Origin: Sedimentibacter sp. MB35-C1
Lineage (GTDB): Bacteria > Bacillota > Clostridia > Tissierellales > Sedimentibacteraceae
Reading direction: 5' to 3'
Assembly (NCBI RefSeq): GCF_030913635.1
Contig: NZ_CP133188.1
Span: forward strand, 1,240,001 to 1,304,000
Length of the DNA stretch: 64,000 nucleotides
Both the position numbers and the translations under genes were made by a program. Shown here piece after piece: positions 1 through 9,412 of this stretch (positions are counted from its first letter, which is position 1; each line of letters begins with the position of its first letter). The notes beneath the pieces are model-generated. The model was not told the DNA's origin and did not search any database. It worked only from the letters and a program-made list of their open reading frames with translations.

Positions 1-1
1 C

Positions 2-313
2 AATCCAGCAGTTTCCGTCGTGGAAAAATTATTTAACGGTCCTCCCGAAGATACAGTGCTGAGTAATAATATTCCTGTAGGAATAAATTTAAGAGATGTA
101 AATGTTAAAGGCGATACCGCGGTTGTAAATTTAGGTGTTGAAGCGGTTAATTTGTCTGAGGAGGAGTTTTCTGATATGGATGCAATAGTTGTTCTTTGCT
201 TAGAACAATTTGGTGTTGCTGATGTAGAGTATAGCATTGAAGGGCTTTCATTCCAGGAGGCCGGCTTGGATTTCACCGATAGTGGTATAATGCCTGTGTT
301 TAATCAGTATTAA
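2..313 (+). CDS. GerMN-domain protein, C-terminal part (5' end outside window)
   Basis: The reading frame is open to the left edge (codons before the GTG at 20 read NPAVSV), so this is the end of a longer gene. Residues such as VVEKLFNGPPED, followed by a short run of beta-strand-like segments, fit the GerMN domain found in GerM-like spore and cell-envelope lipoproteins. The signal peptide would lie upstream of the window. The family call is by eye and moderate; a role in sporulation or envelope is inferred. Confidence 0.55.
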   Translation, partial: NPAVSVVEKLFNGPPEDTVLSNNIPVGINLRDVNVKGDTAVVNLGVEAVNLSEEEFSDMDAIVVLCLEQFGVADVEYSIEGLSFQEAGLDFTDSGIMPVFNQY

Positions 314-321
314 TTTAAAAG

Positions 322-384
322 GAAGAATCTCTAAATGAGATTCTTCAACTTCGTATAAGGCTTCAGCATAGGCTGAAGTTTTTT
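322..384 (+). terminator. Tandem hairpins, rho-independent terminator
   Basis: A perfect 10-bp stem (322-331 with 337-346) is followed by a 7-bp stem (361-367 with 372-378) and six T (379-384). It ends the GerMN-type gene and separates it from the converging gene. Confidence 0.85.
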
Positions 385-390
385 AGTGAG

Positions 391-1395
391 CTACTTGTAG
401 TTTTCTTTAGCTTTATTTGCAAATTCAGGTGTTTGAATTTTATCATATGGAGCGCCTTCTTCAATTTCACCTGCTGTTTTCATAATATCTATTAATCTGT
501 TGTAGCCTTCCTCACCTAACACTAAATCTGGGTTCCAAGTATCTAAGTCTTTGTAAGTCTGTACTATCTTTGCTATAAATTCTGCATCTGAATCAGGGAA
601 TTGCGGCAGTATTGCTTCAGCAACTTCCTGAGAAGTATGCTCATCAACCCATACCATACCCTTATACAGAGCATTTGAAAAACCTTGAATTATATCAGGG
701 TTTTTTTCGATATAGCTTCCTAAAGAGCTGTAGCAGGTATATGGTATATATCCTGCGAGAGATCCTACAGATTCAAGTACATAGCCGTTTCCTTGAAGCT
801 CGAATGTAGATGCTAACGGCTCAAATAATGTGGTGTAATCTGCTTCACCTGATTGAAATGCTCCTGCCATCATGTCAAACTGCACATCTGTCCTGACATC
901 AATATCTACTCCGGGTGTCAGACCGCTTTGCTTAATAACATATTCCAATGTCATTAAAGGAACTCCGCCTTTACGTCCGCCGAGTATGGTTTTGCCTTTT
1001 AGCTTATCAATTGTAAAATCATCATCTTTTTCTCTTCCAACTATAAAGGACCCGTCTCTTTGGGTTAACTGTGCAAAGTTAACTGCATGATCTTCTCTTC
1101 CCTGAAGATATACATATACGCTTGCTTCAGGTCCCATAAATGCAATATCCGCTTCTCCGCTAACCATAGCTGCCATACATTTATCAGCTCCGCCGCCGTT
1201 GGTAAGATCAATTTTCAGTCCCTGTTCTTCAAAAAAACCTTTTTCAATGGCCACATATTGAGGTGCGTAGAATATTGAGTGTGTGACTTCAATAAGTCTG
1301 ACATTTGTCATTTGCTCTTCTTGCTGTTGGCATCCTGTCATTAGCAGCGAAGACATGAGCACAACAACAATAAGTAAAGAAATAATTTTTTTCAT
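391..1395 (-). CDS. ABC transporter substrate-binding lipoprotein, NMT1/ThiY/SsuA-like
   Basis: A solute-binding protein of about 334 aa, predicted to be tethered to the outer face of the membrane. The N-terminus is a lipoprotein signal with lipobox MTGC (Cys about 22). The mature part has the NMT1/THI5-like layout: HSIFYAPQYVAIEKGFFEEQ, GGGADKCMAAMVSGEADIAF and a later KGKTILGG segment. These proteins bind thiamine precursors, sulfonates, riboflavin or nitrate-like ligands; the ligand here cannot be read. No permease or ATPase gene is adjacent, so it is an orphan. The ATG at 1395 is preferred over an upstream GTG because GGGAGGG lies 5 nt before it. Confidence 0.85.
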   Translation of the reverse strand: MKKIISLLIVVVLMSSLLMTGCQQQEEQMTNVRLIEVTHSIFYAPQYVAIEKGFFEEQGLKIDLTNGGGADKCMAAMVSGEADIAFMGPEASVYVYLQGREDHAVNFAQLTQRDGSFIVGREKDDDFTIDKLKGKTILGGRKGGVPLMTLEYVIKQSGLTPGVDIDVRTDVQFDMMAGAFQSGEADYTTLFEPLASTFELQGNGYVLESVGSLAGYIPYTCYSSLGSYIEKNPDIIQGFSNALYKGMVWVDEHTSQEVAEAILPQFPDSDAEFIAKIVQTYKDLDTWNPDLVLGEEGYNRLIDIMKTAGEIEEGAPYDKIQTPEFANKAKENYK

Positions 1396-1606
1396 AAACA
1401 CCCTCCCAAATTAAGTTTCAGTTATTATAATATTCAAATTAAACGCAAATAGTTACTGATAATATCGGATGTAAAAGCAAATAAAAATAAGTGGAAAAAG
1501 TGGTGCCGTTATGGTATATTTAGATTGTTTGTAATATTCGAGTTAATTTTATGTAAATTATATAAAAGTGTAATAACTACTTAAGGAAATGGGAGAAGGT
1601 AATTTT

Positions 1607-2659
1607 ATGGATGTGACATTTTCGAGTTTTTTGGTGCAGATTACATCTAATCCTTTATTGCTGGTAACTACCTTGTTGACTCTGGGAGTAATCATGGTTA
1701 ACGGTTGGACGGATGCTCCGAATGCTATAGCAACCTGTGTTTCAACACGTTCAATTACTGCTAGAAATGCAATTTTTATGGCAGCAGTTTTTAATTTTTT
1801 TGGTGTTTTTATAATGACAATGATAAATTCAAACGTTGCACAGACAATATATAATATGGTGGATTTCGGAGGGAACTCCAGAGAAGCGTTGGTTGCGTTA
1901 TGTGCAGCTTTGTTTGCAATTGTTACATGGGCTACCGCTGCGTGGTGGTTTGGAATCCCTACAAGCGAAAGCCATGCTTTAATTGCCGGAATTTCAGGTG
2001 CTGCCATTGCATTGCACAATGGGTTGTCCGGTATAAATATTGCCGAATGGGTTAAGGTAATATACGGTCTTGTGCTCTCAACTTTCATGGGTTTTGGAAT
2101 GGGATGGATTGTTGTTAAGTTAACGGAGTTTATTTTCAGAGGCTTCAGCAGAAGAACGACAAATATAATTTTTCAGAATGCTCAAGTAGCCAGTGGAGCG
2201 GCGATGGCATTCATGCACGGTGCGCAAGATGGGCAAAAGTTTATGGGTGTATTTATGCTTGGAATTTTTCTTGCTAATGGACAGGCAGGTGTGACAAATT
2301 TTCAGATCCCTGTCTGGATGATGTTGGTATGTTCAATTATAATGGGCCTTGGAACATCAATAGGTGGGTATAAGATAATAAAATCAGTAGGAATGGATAT
2401 GTGCAGGCTTGAAAAGTATCAAGGGTTTTCTGCTGATATGGCAGCAACAACCTGCCTTCTTATCTCATCCGTTTCAGGTATTCCCGTAAGCACAACTCAT
2501 ACTAAAACCACAGCAATCATGGGGGTGGGAGCGGCTAAAAGAATAACTTCAGTTAACTGGGGGCTGGTTAGTGAAATGGTATGGACATGGATTCTTACTT
2601 TTCCAGGATGCGGAGTGATTGGCTATTTAATGGCTAAGCTATTTATGAATTTATTTTAA
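1607..2659 (+). CDS. pit: Inorganic phosphate transporter, PiT family
   Basis: Integral membrane permease of about 350 aa that imports phosphate with a cation. The two PiT signature repeats are visible: GWTDAPNAIATCVSTRS near the N-terminus and GIPVSTTHTKTTAIMGVG near the C-terminus, with about ten hydrophobic segments. An in-frame ATG lies 18 nt upstream, but AGAAGG sits 7 nt before the ATG at 1607, so that start is preferred. It is followed at once by a DUF47 gene, the usual PiT partner, with only 15 nt between them, so the two are probably one transcript. Confidence 0.92.
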   Translation: MDVTFSSFLVQITSNPLLLVTTLLTLGVIMVNGWTDAPNAIATCVSTRSITARNAIFMAAVFNFFGVFIMTMINSNVAQTIYNMVDFGGNSREALVALCAALFAIVTWATAAWWFGIPTSESHALIAGISGAAIALHNGLSGINIAEWVKVIYGLVLSTFMGFGMGWIVVKLTEFIFRGFSRRTTNIIFQNAQVASGAAMAFMHGAQDGQKFMGVFMLGIFLANGQAGVTNFQIPVWMMLVCSIIMGLGTSIGGYKIIKSVGMDMCRLEKYQGFSADMAATTCLLISSVSGIPVSTTHTKTTAIMGVGAAKRITSVNWGLVSEMVWTWILTFPGCGVIGYLMAKLFMNLF

Positions 2660-2674
2660 ATGCAGAGGTGTACT

Positions 2675-3298
2675 ATGGCGCGTAAAAACGAATATGATTA
2701 TTTTGACAGTTTTGTACAATTGTCCGAATTTTGTTGTGATGCAGCTAAAATGTTAGATGAAATTCTTATTAATTTTGATGCATCAGCAATGGAAGAAAAG
2801 ATGAAAAAAATGCACGATATAGAGCATTCATCGGATCTTCACGGACATGAAATTACAAGGAGACTTGCAAAGGAATTTATAACTCCTATAGAAAGAGAGG
2901 ACATTGTATCTTTAGTGCATGAAATTGATGATATTACAGACAGCATAGAAGATGTGTTGCTACACATGTACATGTACAATGTCAAGGAAATAAGAAATGA
3001 TGCACTCAGATTTTCAAAGCTGATACTTCAGAGTTGTGAAGAGCTGCAGCTTGCATTGATAGAATTTAAAAATTTTAAAAAATCAAAGGAAATTCATAAT
3101 AAGATAGTTCGCATCAACAAACTGGAGGAAGATGGGGACAACCTGTATACGGAAGCTGTAAGGAAACTTCATATGACTTCTACAAATGCTATTGAAATTA
3201 TGACATGGACAATTGCATTTAACAGACTTGAAAAATGTTGCGATGCTTGCGAAGAGGCTGTAAATGTAATTGAAAGTATCATTATGAAAAATTCATAG
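2675..3298 (+). CDS. DUF47/PhoU-like accessory protein of PiT transporter
   Basis: Helical cytoplasmic protein of about 207 aa of the DUF47 (UPF0111, PhoU-related) family, which is typically encoded beside PiT transporters and thought to modulate them. It is rich in acidic helices such as EIDDITDSIEDVLLHMYMY. AGAGGTG precedes the ATG at 2675; an in-frame ATG directly after the pit stop codon is less well placed. Family and pairing are well supported; the regulatory role is inferred from the family. Confidence 0.9.
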   Translation: MARKNEYDYFDSFVQLSEFCCDAAKMLDEILINFDASAMEEKMKKMHDIEHSSDLHGHEITRRLAKEFITPIEREDIVSLVHEIDDITDSIEDVLLHMYMYNVKEIRNDALRFSKLILQSCEELQLALIEFKNFKKSKEIHNKIVRINKLEEDGDNLYTEAVRKLHMTSTNAIEIMTWTIAFNRLEKCCDACEEAVNVIESIIMKNS

Positions 3299-3383
3299 GA
3301 TTTGTGAAAAAAAGTTTATTTTTTAAAAATAAAGGTTGCATTGCAATAAAAAGATTGTTAAAATAACAGCAGGAGGTTGCATT

Positions 3384-4028
3384 ATGGATAAACACGAAAA
3401 AATATCACCTGCAGTTATCAGAAGGTTACCGAAATACTACAGATATCTGGGCGAATTAACGAAAACAGGAATTAATAAAACTTCTTCGAGGGAATTAAGT
3501 GAGATGACCGGTTTTTCGGCATCGCAAATCCGTCAAGACTTAAATAACTTCGGAGGATTCGGGCAACAAGGATTTGGGTATGATGTTGAAAATTTAAGGA
3601 ATGAAATAGCAAAAATACTTGGCTTGGACAATAAGTACAAGATAATAATTATCGGTGCAGGAAATATCGGTCAGGCGATTGCAAATTACACAGGATTTTA
3701 CGAGGCTGACTATGAAGTTGTGGCTTTGTTTGATAAAAATCCAAAGCTTATCGGATTATCTATCAGAAACGCTATAATTAAAGACATTGACGGGATAGAG
3801 GATTTTCTGAAACAGGAAAAAATTGATATAGTTGTAATATGTACTCCGAAGAGTGTAAGTCAACAAATAGCTGAGCTTGTGGTTCAGTGTGGTATTACAG
3901 CTATTTGGAATTTTGCCCCAAAAGATTTAAAAATGCCGGAGTATGTGCATGTTGAAAATGTACATTTAAATGAAAGCTTGTTTTCGCTAACATATTATTA
4001 CAATGAAATGAATAAAAACAAAAAATAA
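3384..4028 (+). CDS. rex: Redox-sensing transcriptional repressor Rex
   Basis: A 214-aa NADH/NAD+ sensor that represses fermentation and respiration genes when NADH is low. An N-terminal winged helix (KISPAVIRRLPKYYRYL, with SASQIRQDLNNFGGFGQQG) is followed by a Rossmann domain with IIGAGNIGQAI near residue 90. AGGAGG lies 7 nt before the ATG at 3384; the 16-codon in-frame extension upstream lacks a site. Length and motif order match the family closely. The adjacent gdhA is not shown by the sequence to be a target. Confidence 0.95.
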   Translation: MDKHEKISPAVIRRLPKYYRYLGELTKTGINKTSSRELSEMTGFSASQIRQDLNNFGGFGQQGFGYDVENLRNEIAKILGLDNKYKIIIIGAGNIGQAIANYTGFYEADYEVVALFDKNPKLIGLSIRNAIIKDIDGIEDFLKQEKIDIVVICTPKSVSQQIAELVVQCGITAIWNFAPKDLKMPEYVHVENVHLNESLFSLTYYYNEMNKNKK

Positions 4029-4034
4029 AAACTA

Positions 4035-4063
4035 AACAGAGATTAATAGGTCTCTGTTTTTTT
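4035..4063 (+). terminator. Terminator after rex
   Basis: Perfect 8-bp stem (4035-4042 with 4051-4058) followed by seven T. Confidence 0.85.
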
Positions 4064-4255
4064 ATGTAAAAATTGAGGCCAAAGCTAAATTTAATTATTC
4101 TAAAAATAAAAAGTAGTATTTGGGTAATGTTACAAAAAATTAATATTTAAATAATCTAAAATTAAAAAAAATAATTAATAATTAATAAAAACGATATGAT
4201 GCAATTGCTTATCAACCTAAAAAGTTTAAATTACAAATAGTTAATATAAAATTAA

Positions 4256-4283
4256 TTGTATTCGGAATACTATTTGATATAAT
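4256..4283 (+). promoter_or_regulatory. Likely gdhA promoter with palindrome in the spacer
   Basis: TTGTAT (4256-4261), a 16-nt spacer, then TATAAT (4278-4283). The dyad GTATTCGGAATAC (4258-4270) overlaps the spacer and could be an operator. The 190 nt between the rex terminator and here are AT-rich with no other visible feature. Confidence 0.6.
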
Positions 4284-4321
4284 GAATGGGTAAAACATTA
4301 AATTTCATGGAGGTTATACAA

Positions 4322-5665
4322 ATGAATGCATATATTGAAAGAATCATCGACTCAGTTAAAAAGAAAGATGCTCATGAATCCGAATTTATTCAGACAGTAG
4401 AAGAAGTCTTATATACTTTAGAGCCAATGATTGAAAAGCATCCTGAATATGAAAAAGCTGGATTATTAGAAAGAATGGTTGAACCTGAAAGAGTAATATC
4501 ATTCAGAGTATCATGGGTAGATGATAATGGACAAGTTCACGCTAACAAAGGTTACAGAGTTCAGTTTAACGGAGCGATTGGACCTTATAAAGGCGGTATA
4601 AGATTCCATCCTACAGTAAACTTAAGCATAATGAAATTCCTTGCTTTTGAACAGACTTTTAAAGATTCATTAACAGGTCTTCCTATAGGCGGAGCAAAAG
4701 GTGGTTCAGACTTTGATCCAAGAGGAAAATCAGATGCAGAAATTATGAGATTCTGTCAGGCATTCATGACTGAATTATTTAGACATATAGGACCGGACGT
4801 TGACGTTCCTGCAGGAGATATTGGAGTAGGTGCAAGAGAGATCGGTTATTTATACGGACAATATAGAAGAATAAGAGGAGCTTTTGAAAACGGAGTATTA
4901 ACAGGTAAAGGCATTCCATTCGGCGGAAGCTTAGCTAGAACAGAAGCTACTGGATATGGTGCTGTATACTATGCTCAGGAAGTATTAAAACACTTCGGAG
5001 AAGAAGTTAAAGGCAAAACTTTCGTAGTATCAGGTTTCGGTAACGTTGCTTGGGGAGCTGTTCAAAAAATTAATCAATTAGGTGGAAAAGTAGTTGCTAT
5101 ATCAGGTCCTGACGGATATATCTATGATCCGAACGGTGTTGTAGGTGAAAAAGAAGATTTCATGCTTGAAATGAGAGGATCTGGAAGAGATAAAGTACAA
5201 GACTATGCTGATAAATTTGGTGTTGAGTTCGTTGCTGGACAGAAACCATGGGGAGTAAAAGCTGACGTTTTTATGCCATGTGCAACACAAAATGAAATTA
5301 ATATGGATGAAGCTAAGAAAATAGTAGCAAGTGGTTCTAAGTACTACATTGAAGTTGCAAATATGCCTACAACAAATGAAGCACTGAAATTCATACAGAA
5401 CAGCGGAATGGTAGTTGCTCCTTCAAAAGCAGTAAATGCTGGCGGTGTTGCTACATCTGCATTAGAAATGAGCCAGAATTCAATGAGATATTCTTGGTCT
5501 TTTGAAGAAGTTGATGCAAAATTACACGGAATAATGAAAAATATCTACAGCATGAGCGTTGCAGCTGCTGAAGAAGCTGGATTAGGTTATAACCTGGTTG
5601 CAGGAGCTAACCTTGCAGGATTTAAAAAAGTTGCTGATGCTATGATGGCTCAGGGTGTTATATAA
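4322..5665 (+). CDS. gdhA: Glutamate dehydrogenase
   Basis: Hexameric-type glutamate dehydrogenase of 447 aa that interconverts glutamate with 2-oxoglutarate and ammonia using a nicotinamide cofactor. The substrate-binding block PYKGGIRFHPTVNLS is followed by PIGGAKGGSDFDPRG, which carries the catalytic lysine, and later by the Rossmann motif GFGNVAWGA. GGAGG lies about 8 nt before the ATG at 4322, so the upstream in-frame ATG at 4286 is not used. The gene stands alone between a promoter and a terminator. Amino-acid-fermenting Clostridia often express it strongly. Cofactor preference (NAD or NADP) cannot be settled by eye. Confidence 0.95.
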   Translation: MNAYIERIIDSVKKKDAHESEFIQTVEEVLYTLEPMIEKHPEYEKAGLLERMVEPERVISFRVSWVDDNGQVHANKGYRVQFNGAIGPYKGGIRFHPTVNLSIMKFLAFEQTFKDSLTGLPIGGAKGGSDFDPRGKSDAEIMRFCQAFMTELFRHIGPDVDVPAGDIGVGAREIGYLYGQYRRIRGAFENGVLTGKGIPFGGSLARTEATGYGAVYYAQEVLKHFGEEVKGKTFVVSGFGNVAWGAVQKINQLGGKVVAISGPDGYIYDPNGVVGEKEDFMLEMRGSGRDKVQDYADKFGVEFVAGQKPWGVKADVFMPCATQNEINMDEAKKIVASGSKYYIEVANMPTTNEALKFIQNSGMVVAPSKAVNAGGVATSALEMSQNSMRYSWSFEEVDAKLHGIMKNIYSMSVAAAEEAGLGYNLVAGANLAGFKKVADAMMAQGVI

Positions 5666-5680
5666 GAAAATAAATTTATT

Positions 5681-5710
5681 AAAAAAGCAAGGTTTTGACC
5701 TTGCTTTTTT
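5681..5710. terminator. Bidirectional terminator between gdhA and the converging gene
   Basis: Perfect 12-bp stem (5681-5692 with 5699-5710). It has A6 on the left and T6 on the right, so it can serve both converging genes. Confidence 0.85.
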
Positions 5711-5726
5711 TAATGAAAACAATTAA

Positions 5727-6800
5727 TTATTTGAATAAATGAATTTTTCCGGAGTCATTCAAATATTTTACGAGTATTGTTATTACGGGGGCAACCAATA
5801 GTCCGAAGAATCCAAACAACCTAAGCCCGGCATACATAACTGTTATTGTAATTATTGGGTGAAGTCCAATTTGATGGCCTACAATTTTAGGCTCTATAAT
5901 ATTCCTTATAACTGTTACCGCAAGGTATAAAAACAGAAGTCCAAAACCAAGATGGTAGTTTTTAAGGATTAATTCTATTATACCCCATGGTATTAATATA
6001 CCACCTGTCCCCAATACTGGCAAAATATCAAGAATAGCTATGATTGCCGCAATAGGCAGAGCAAAATTAACATTTAGAAATGATAGACCGATTAACACTT
6101 CTATAAAAGTTATACACATAATTATCATATATGATTTAATCATTTTCCATACTGTTCCTGTTAGAAACAGACGCGATTCATCAAAGGTTGAACTGAATTT
6201 TTCAGGGAGCTGCCTTTTTATAAAGGAAGTTATATTGCTGTATTCCACGCTTATAAATATTGATAGTACAATAGTAAATATTACTGAAATTAAATATAAG
6301 GGGAAATTAGAAATAAGTTTGGTAACCCTCTGAACAATTGATATTGATGTGTTTTTAATTATGTCAGAGATATAATTGATACTGTTAGTAATTATTTGTG
6401 AAACTGTATTTGCCGCTTCCGTAGAAACAGGCTTTGTATTTGCCACTATCCAGTCATTAAATTCAAGAAGCAGCGGTTCAACGCGGTTGAAATACAGGTT
6501 AGGAATAATGTTTATCAAATCAGTCATCTGAGTGATTAAAAATGTTACAAAAAGCCACAGTATCAAAGCTACTAAAGCATAAAAAGAAGCTACTACAAAT
6601 ACTGCTACACCTTTGCCTTTGCTTTTAAAAAGTTTGTTAAGGAGCTTTGCGATAGGTCTTAGGGCAAGCGCTATCAAAAATCCAATTAAGAACGGCATTA
6701 TCCAATGAATTACATAAACAAATATAAAGTATAAGATGGCATAAACCGTTACAATGAATGCAACATTTATTACAAATTTCTTCTTTTCATCTAAAGTCAT
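5727..6800 (-). CDS. AI-2E family transporter (YtvI/UPF0118-like membrane protein)
   Basis: Polytopic membrane protein of 357 aa with about eight hydrophobic segments: three close to the N-terminus, a long central soluble loop, and a hydrophobic C-terminal half ending in a conserved-looking EPKIVGHQIGLHP...GLLVAPV block. This is the PF01594 family, which includes the sporulation protein YtvI and ion antiporters. AGAGGT lies 6 nt before the start. The substrate is unknown; a quorum-sensing role should not be assumed from the family name. Confidence 0.88.
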   Translation of the reverse strand: MTLDEKKKFVINVAFIVTVYAILYFIFVYVIHWIMPFLIGFLIALALRPIAKLLNKLFKSKGKGVAVFVVASFYALVALILWLFVTFLITQMTDLINIIPNLYFNRVEPLLLEFNDWIVANTKPVSTEAANTVSQIITNSINYISDIIKNTSISIVQRVTKLISNFPLYLISVIFTIVLSIFISVEYSNITSFIKRQLPEKFSSTFDESRLFLTGTVWKMIKSYMIIMCITFIEVLIGLSFLNVNFALPIAAIIAILDILPVLGTGGILIPWGIIELILKNYHLGFGLLFLYLAVTVIRNIIEPKIVGHQIGLHPIITITVMYAGLRLFGFFGLLVAPVITILVKYLNDSGKIHLFK

Positions 6801-6965
6801 TTTAGACCTCTTTTTCTATGTATTTATATAATTATAATATCTAATATGATTATTTGCAATAATGTAATAAATTATTATTTTTTTATTGAATAATAATGGT
6901 AGTTATAATATATTAGATGAAGAATGGTTATTATTACCGTTATAATATAATTAAGGAAGTTAGAA

Positions 6966-7487
6966 ATGGATAAAATAATAGAAGTAGATTTTAACGACAG
7001 ATCAATAAAGGAAATAACAAAAGAAGATGCACATAAGCATGGTACTATGCACCGCGCTTTTTCAGCAATATTGTATAAAGGGAGTAGCATACTGATACAG
7101 AGAAGGGCGTATGATAAATATCATTGTGGTGGTTTGTGGACAAATACATGTTGTTCGCATCCCAGATGGAATGAAGATCTTTATTATGCTGTAAAAAGAC
7201 GATTAGAAGAAGAAATGGGAATAGCTAATGCTGAGCTTAAAGAAATTTTTAGCTTTACATATTATTATAAGTTTGAAAACGGCTTAGCCGAATTTGAATA
7301 TGATCATGTTTTTGTTGGTGAATATAATGGTGAATTCAAGTTGAATTCAAATGAGGTAGCAGAAGCGAAATGGGTTGATATTGACGAACTTATGGAATGG
7401 ATGAAATCTAAACCTCACGAGTTTACGCCATGGTTCGTAATTATTTTGCCGAAAATCAAAGAAGTTTTAAAGAATAATTTAGATTAG
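6966..7487 (+). CDS. idi: Isopentenyl-diphosphate delta-isomerase, type I
   Basis: Nudix-fold enzyme of 173 aa that interconverts isopentenyl and dimethylallyl diphosphate in isoprenoid synthesis. The metal- and catalysis-associated block TNTCCSHPRW, the upstream GTMHRAFSAILY, and the Nudix-like RRLEEEMGI are present. AAGGAAG precedes the ATG. Type I enzymes need no flavin, unlike the type II enzyme found in many Firmicutes. Confidence 0.92.
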   Translation: MDKIIEVDFNDRSIKEITKEDAHKHGTMHRAFSAILYKGSSILIQRRAYDKYHCGGLWTNTCCSHPRWNEDLYYAVKRRLEEEMGIANAELKEIFSFTYYYKFENGLAEFEYDHVFVGEYNGEFKLNSNEVAEAKWVDIDELMEWMKSKPHEFTPWFVIILPKIKEVLKNNLD

Positions 7488-7611
7488 TATAAAATGGTGA
7501 AATACAAATATTTACAATCAACGTCAAAAGTAGTAACATTAATATAGAAGAAGTCAAATTCTTAATTTAACGTCTTTTTTACGTCTATAATATATTTGGA
7601 AGGTGATGAAA

Positions 7612-8481
7612 ATGATTAAATTAATAGTTGACAGTACTTGTGACATAAATAATGAAATAACGGACAACTATGATGTTGATATCATTCCTTTGGGCATTGC
7701 AATTGGTGGGATATCTTATTTAGATGGAGTAGATATTGATGTAGATACTGTGTACATGCATATGAGGGAAGGAAAGGTTCCTAAAACTTCACAGATAACT
7801 TACAAATCAGTTGTTGAGTCAATTGAAAAATGTGTTGCTAATAATGAAGATTTTATTTATTTATCATTTTCATCAAAGATGTCAGGCACATATAATTTTG
7901 CTAAAAAAATAATTGATTCATATAAGGAAAAGTATCCGGAAAGAAAGATGGAGGTTGTAGATTCAAGGGGCGGAGGCGGAGGAAGTGCCTTGATTGCTGT
8001 TCAGATACTGAAAATGATCGAACAAAAAATACCCTTTGAAGCAATAGTGAAACAAGTTCATTTTATGGCAAACCACGTAGTATATTTTTTTACACTTGCT
8101 GATTTGGACTGGTTGCACAAAGGCGGAAGAGTTAGTAAGCCCGTGAGTTATGTTGGAGATATCCTTAATATAAAACCGTTTTTAACTGTAAAAGATGGCA
8201 CTATAGTAGTATCAAAAATGGTTCGCGGAAGCAAAAAGGTAATACAAACGCTAATAAAAGAAGTATATAAAGGTACGGGGAAGTTTTCAAATCAAGTTAT
8301 AGCTATCAGTCACGCAGACGATTTAAAAGCAGCACTTAAGGTTGAACAAAAAATAAAAGAAACAATTAAAGGATGCAGGACTACCATTTTTCAAATAGGA
8401 GCTGTACTTGGAACGCATTTGGGAATAGGTGGAGTTGGAGTTTTCTTTTTTGATGAAAGGCCGGAATTTTATGAATTATAA
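7612..8481 (+). CDS. DegV family fatty-acid-binding protein
   Basis: A 289-aa DegV-family protein; members bind a fatty acid and some serve fatty-acid kinase as FakB subunits. It begins with KLIVDSTCDIN and carries SFSSKMSGTYNFAKKI and a C-terminal ISHADD segment as in the family. GGAAGG is 8 nt before the ATG at 7612; GTG and ATG codons just upstream are too close to it. The stop overlaps the start of the next gene by 11 nt, which suggests translational coupling. No fatty-acid kinase gene is nearby. Confidence 0.92.
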   Translation: MIKLIVDSTCDINNEITDNYDVDIIPLGIAIGGISYLDGVDIDVDTVYMHMREGKVPKTSQITYKSVVESIEKCVANNEDFIYLSFSSKMSGTYNFAKKIIDSYKEKYPERKMEVVDSRGGGGGSALIAVQILKMIEQKIPFEAIVKQVHFMANHVVYFFTLADLDWLHKGGRVSKPVSYVGDILNIKPFLTVKDGTIVVSKMVRGSKKVIQTLIKEVYKGTGKFSNQVIAISHADDLKAALKVEQKIKETIKGCRTTIFQIGAVLGTHLGIGGVGVFFFDERPEFYEL

Positions 8482-9289
8482 TGTAAAAGCTATGTATTTC
8501 AGTCCAACCGGTACAACTGGGAAAGTAGTAAAAAAGCTTTCAGGAGAATTATCTAGGCACATAAATGAAAACGATAGCATTAAGTATATAAACTTTACTC
8601 CACATGCTGAGAGAATGGAACCCGTCTATTTTTATGAAGATGATATTGTTGTTTTTGGAGTGCCTGTATATGCTGGAAGAGTACCAAACATACTTCTAAA
8701 ATATCTTAGGTCAATTAAATCAAAAGGATCTCTTGCCGTTGCTGTTGTGGTGTACGGAAATAGAAATTATGATGATGCATTAATTGAACTTAAGGATGTG
8801 TTGGAATTAAGCGGGTTTCGTGTGGTTGCAGCCTGCGCTTTTATAGGGGAGCATTCTTTTTCTGACTTGCTAGCTAAAGGCAGGCCTGATAAAAGTGACT
8901 TGCATATTGCCGAAAACTTTGCAAATAAAATATTCAATCGCATAAAGGATAGTGCATTGTCAGGTAATTTGGAGATACCAGGTAATAAACCATACAGACC
9001 GTACTATCGGCCAAAAGATAAAAATGGGAATTATGTAGATTTTCGTAAGATAACTCCTAAGACAAGCAGCAATTGTATAGACTGCAAAATTTGTGCAAAA
9101 ATCTGTCCTATGAATTCAATAAGTTTTGAGGATGTATCAATTATACATGGCATTTGTATCAAGTGCGGGGCGTGTATTAAAAAATGTCCTGTCCATGCAA
9201 AGTATTATGACGATGAAAACTATTTGCTTCATAAGCATGAGCTTGAAATCGAATTTAGCACAAGAAATGAACCTGATTTATTTATATAA
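8471..9289 (+). CDS. EFR1-family flavodoxin-like/4Fe-4S ferredoxin fusion
   Basis: Predicted electron-transfer protein of 272 aa. The N-terminal flavodoxin-like fold opens with AMYFSPTGTTGKVV, an FMN phosphate loop. The C-terminus has two 4Fe-4S motifs, CIDCKICAKICP and CIKCGACIKKCP. This layout matches EFR1 (ferredoxin with flavodoxin domain) proteins common in anaerobes. The start at 8471 falls inside the degV stop region, so the two genes are probably one operon. The redox partner is unknown. Confidence 0.9.
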   Translation: MNYNVKAMYFSPTGTTGKVVKKLSGELSRHINENDSIKYINFTPHAERMEPVYFYEDDIVVFGVPVYAGRVPNILLKYLRSIKSKGSLAVAVVVYGNRNYDDALIELKDVLELSGFRVVAACAFIGEHSFSDLLAKGRPDKSDLHIAENFANKIFNRIKDSALSGNLEIPGNKPYRPYYRPKDKNGNYVDFRKITPKTSSNCIDCKICAKICPMNSISFEDVSIIHGICIKCGACIKKCPVHAKYYDDENYLLHKHELEIEFSTRNEPDLFI

Positions 9290-9412
9290 TTTTAAAAAAC
9301 AGCAGTATGCATCCTTTGCTGATGGAAGTAGATGATTTTTAACAATTGCAAGTTTAATTATTTAGTAAAAGGGTATATGTTAAGCAAATACTATAATAAT
9401 TAAGGAGGCAAT

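Noticed and set aside
1558-2088. A long open frame opposite the pit gene
   Set aside because: Antisense shadow of a clear transporter gene; no ribosome site and low-complexity residues.
3353-3368. TTGTTAAAATAACA near the rex start as a Rex autoregulatory site
   Set aside because: The half-site spacing is 3 nt rather than the spacing of the known TTGTTAANNNNTTAACAA site, and the bases overlap the ribosome-site region.
5727-6800. Autoinducer-2 export role for the AI-2E-family protein
   Set aside because: The family name is historical; members include YtvI and ion antiporters, and no luxS or AI-2 gene is nearby.
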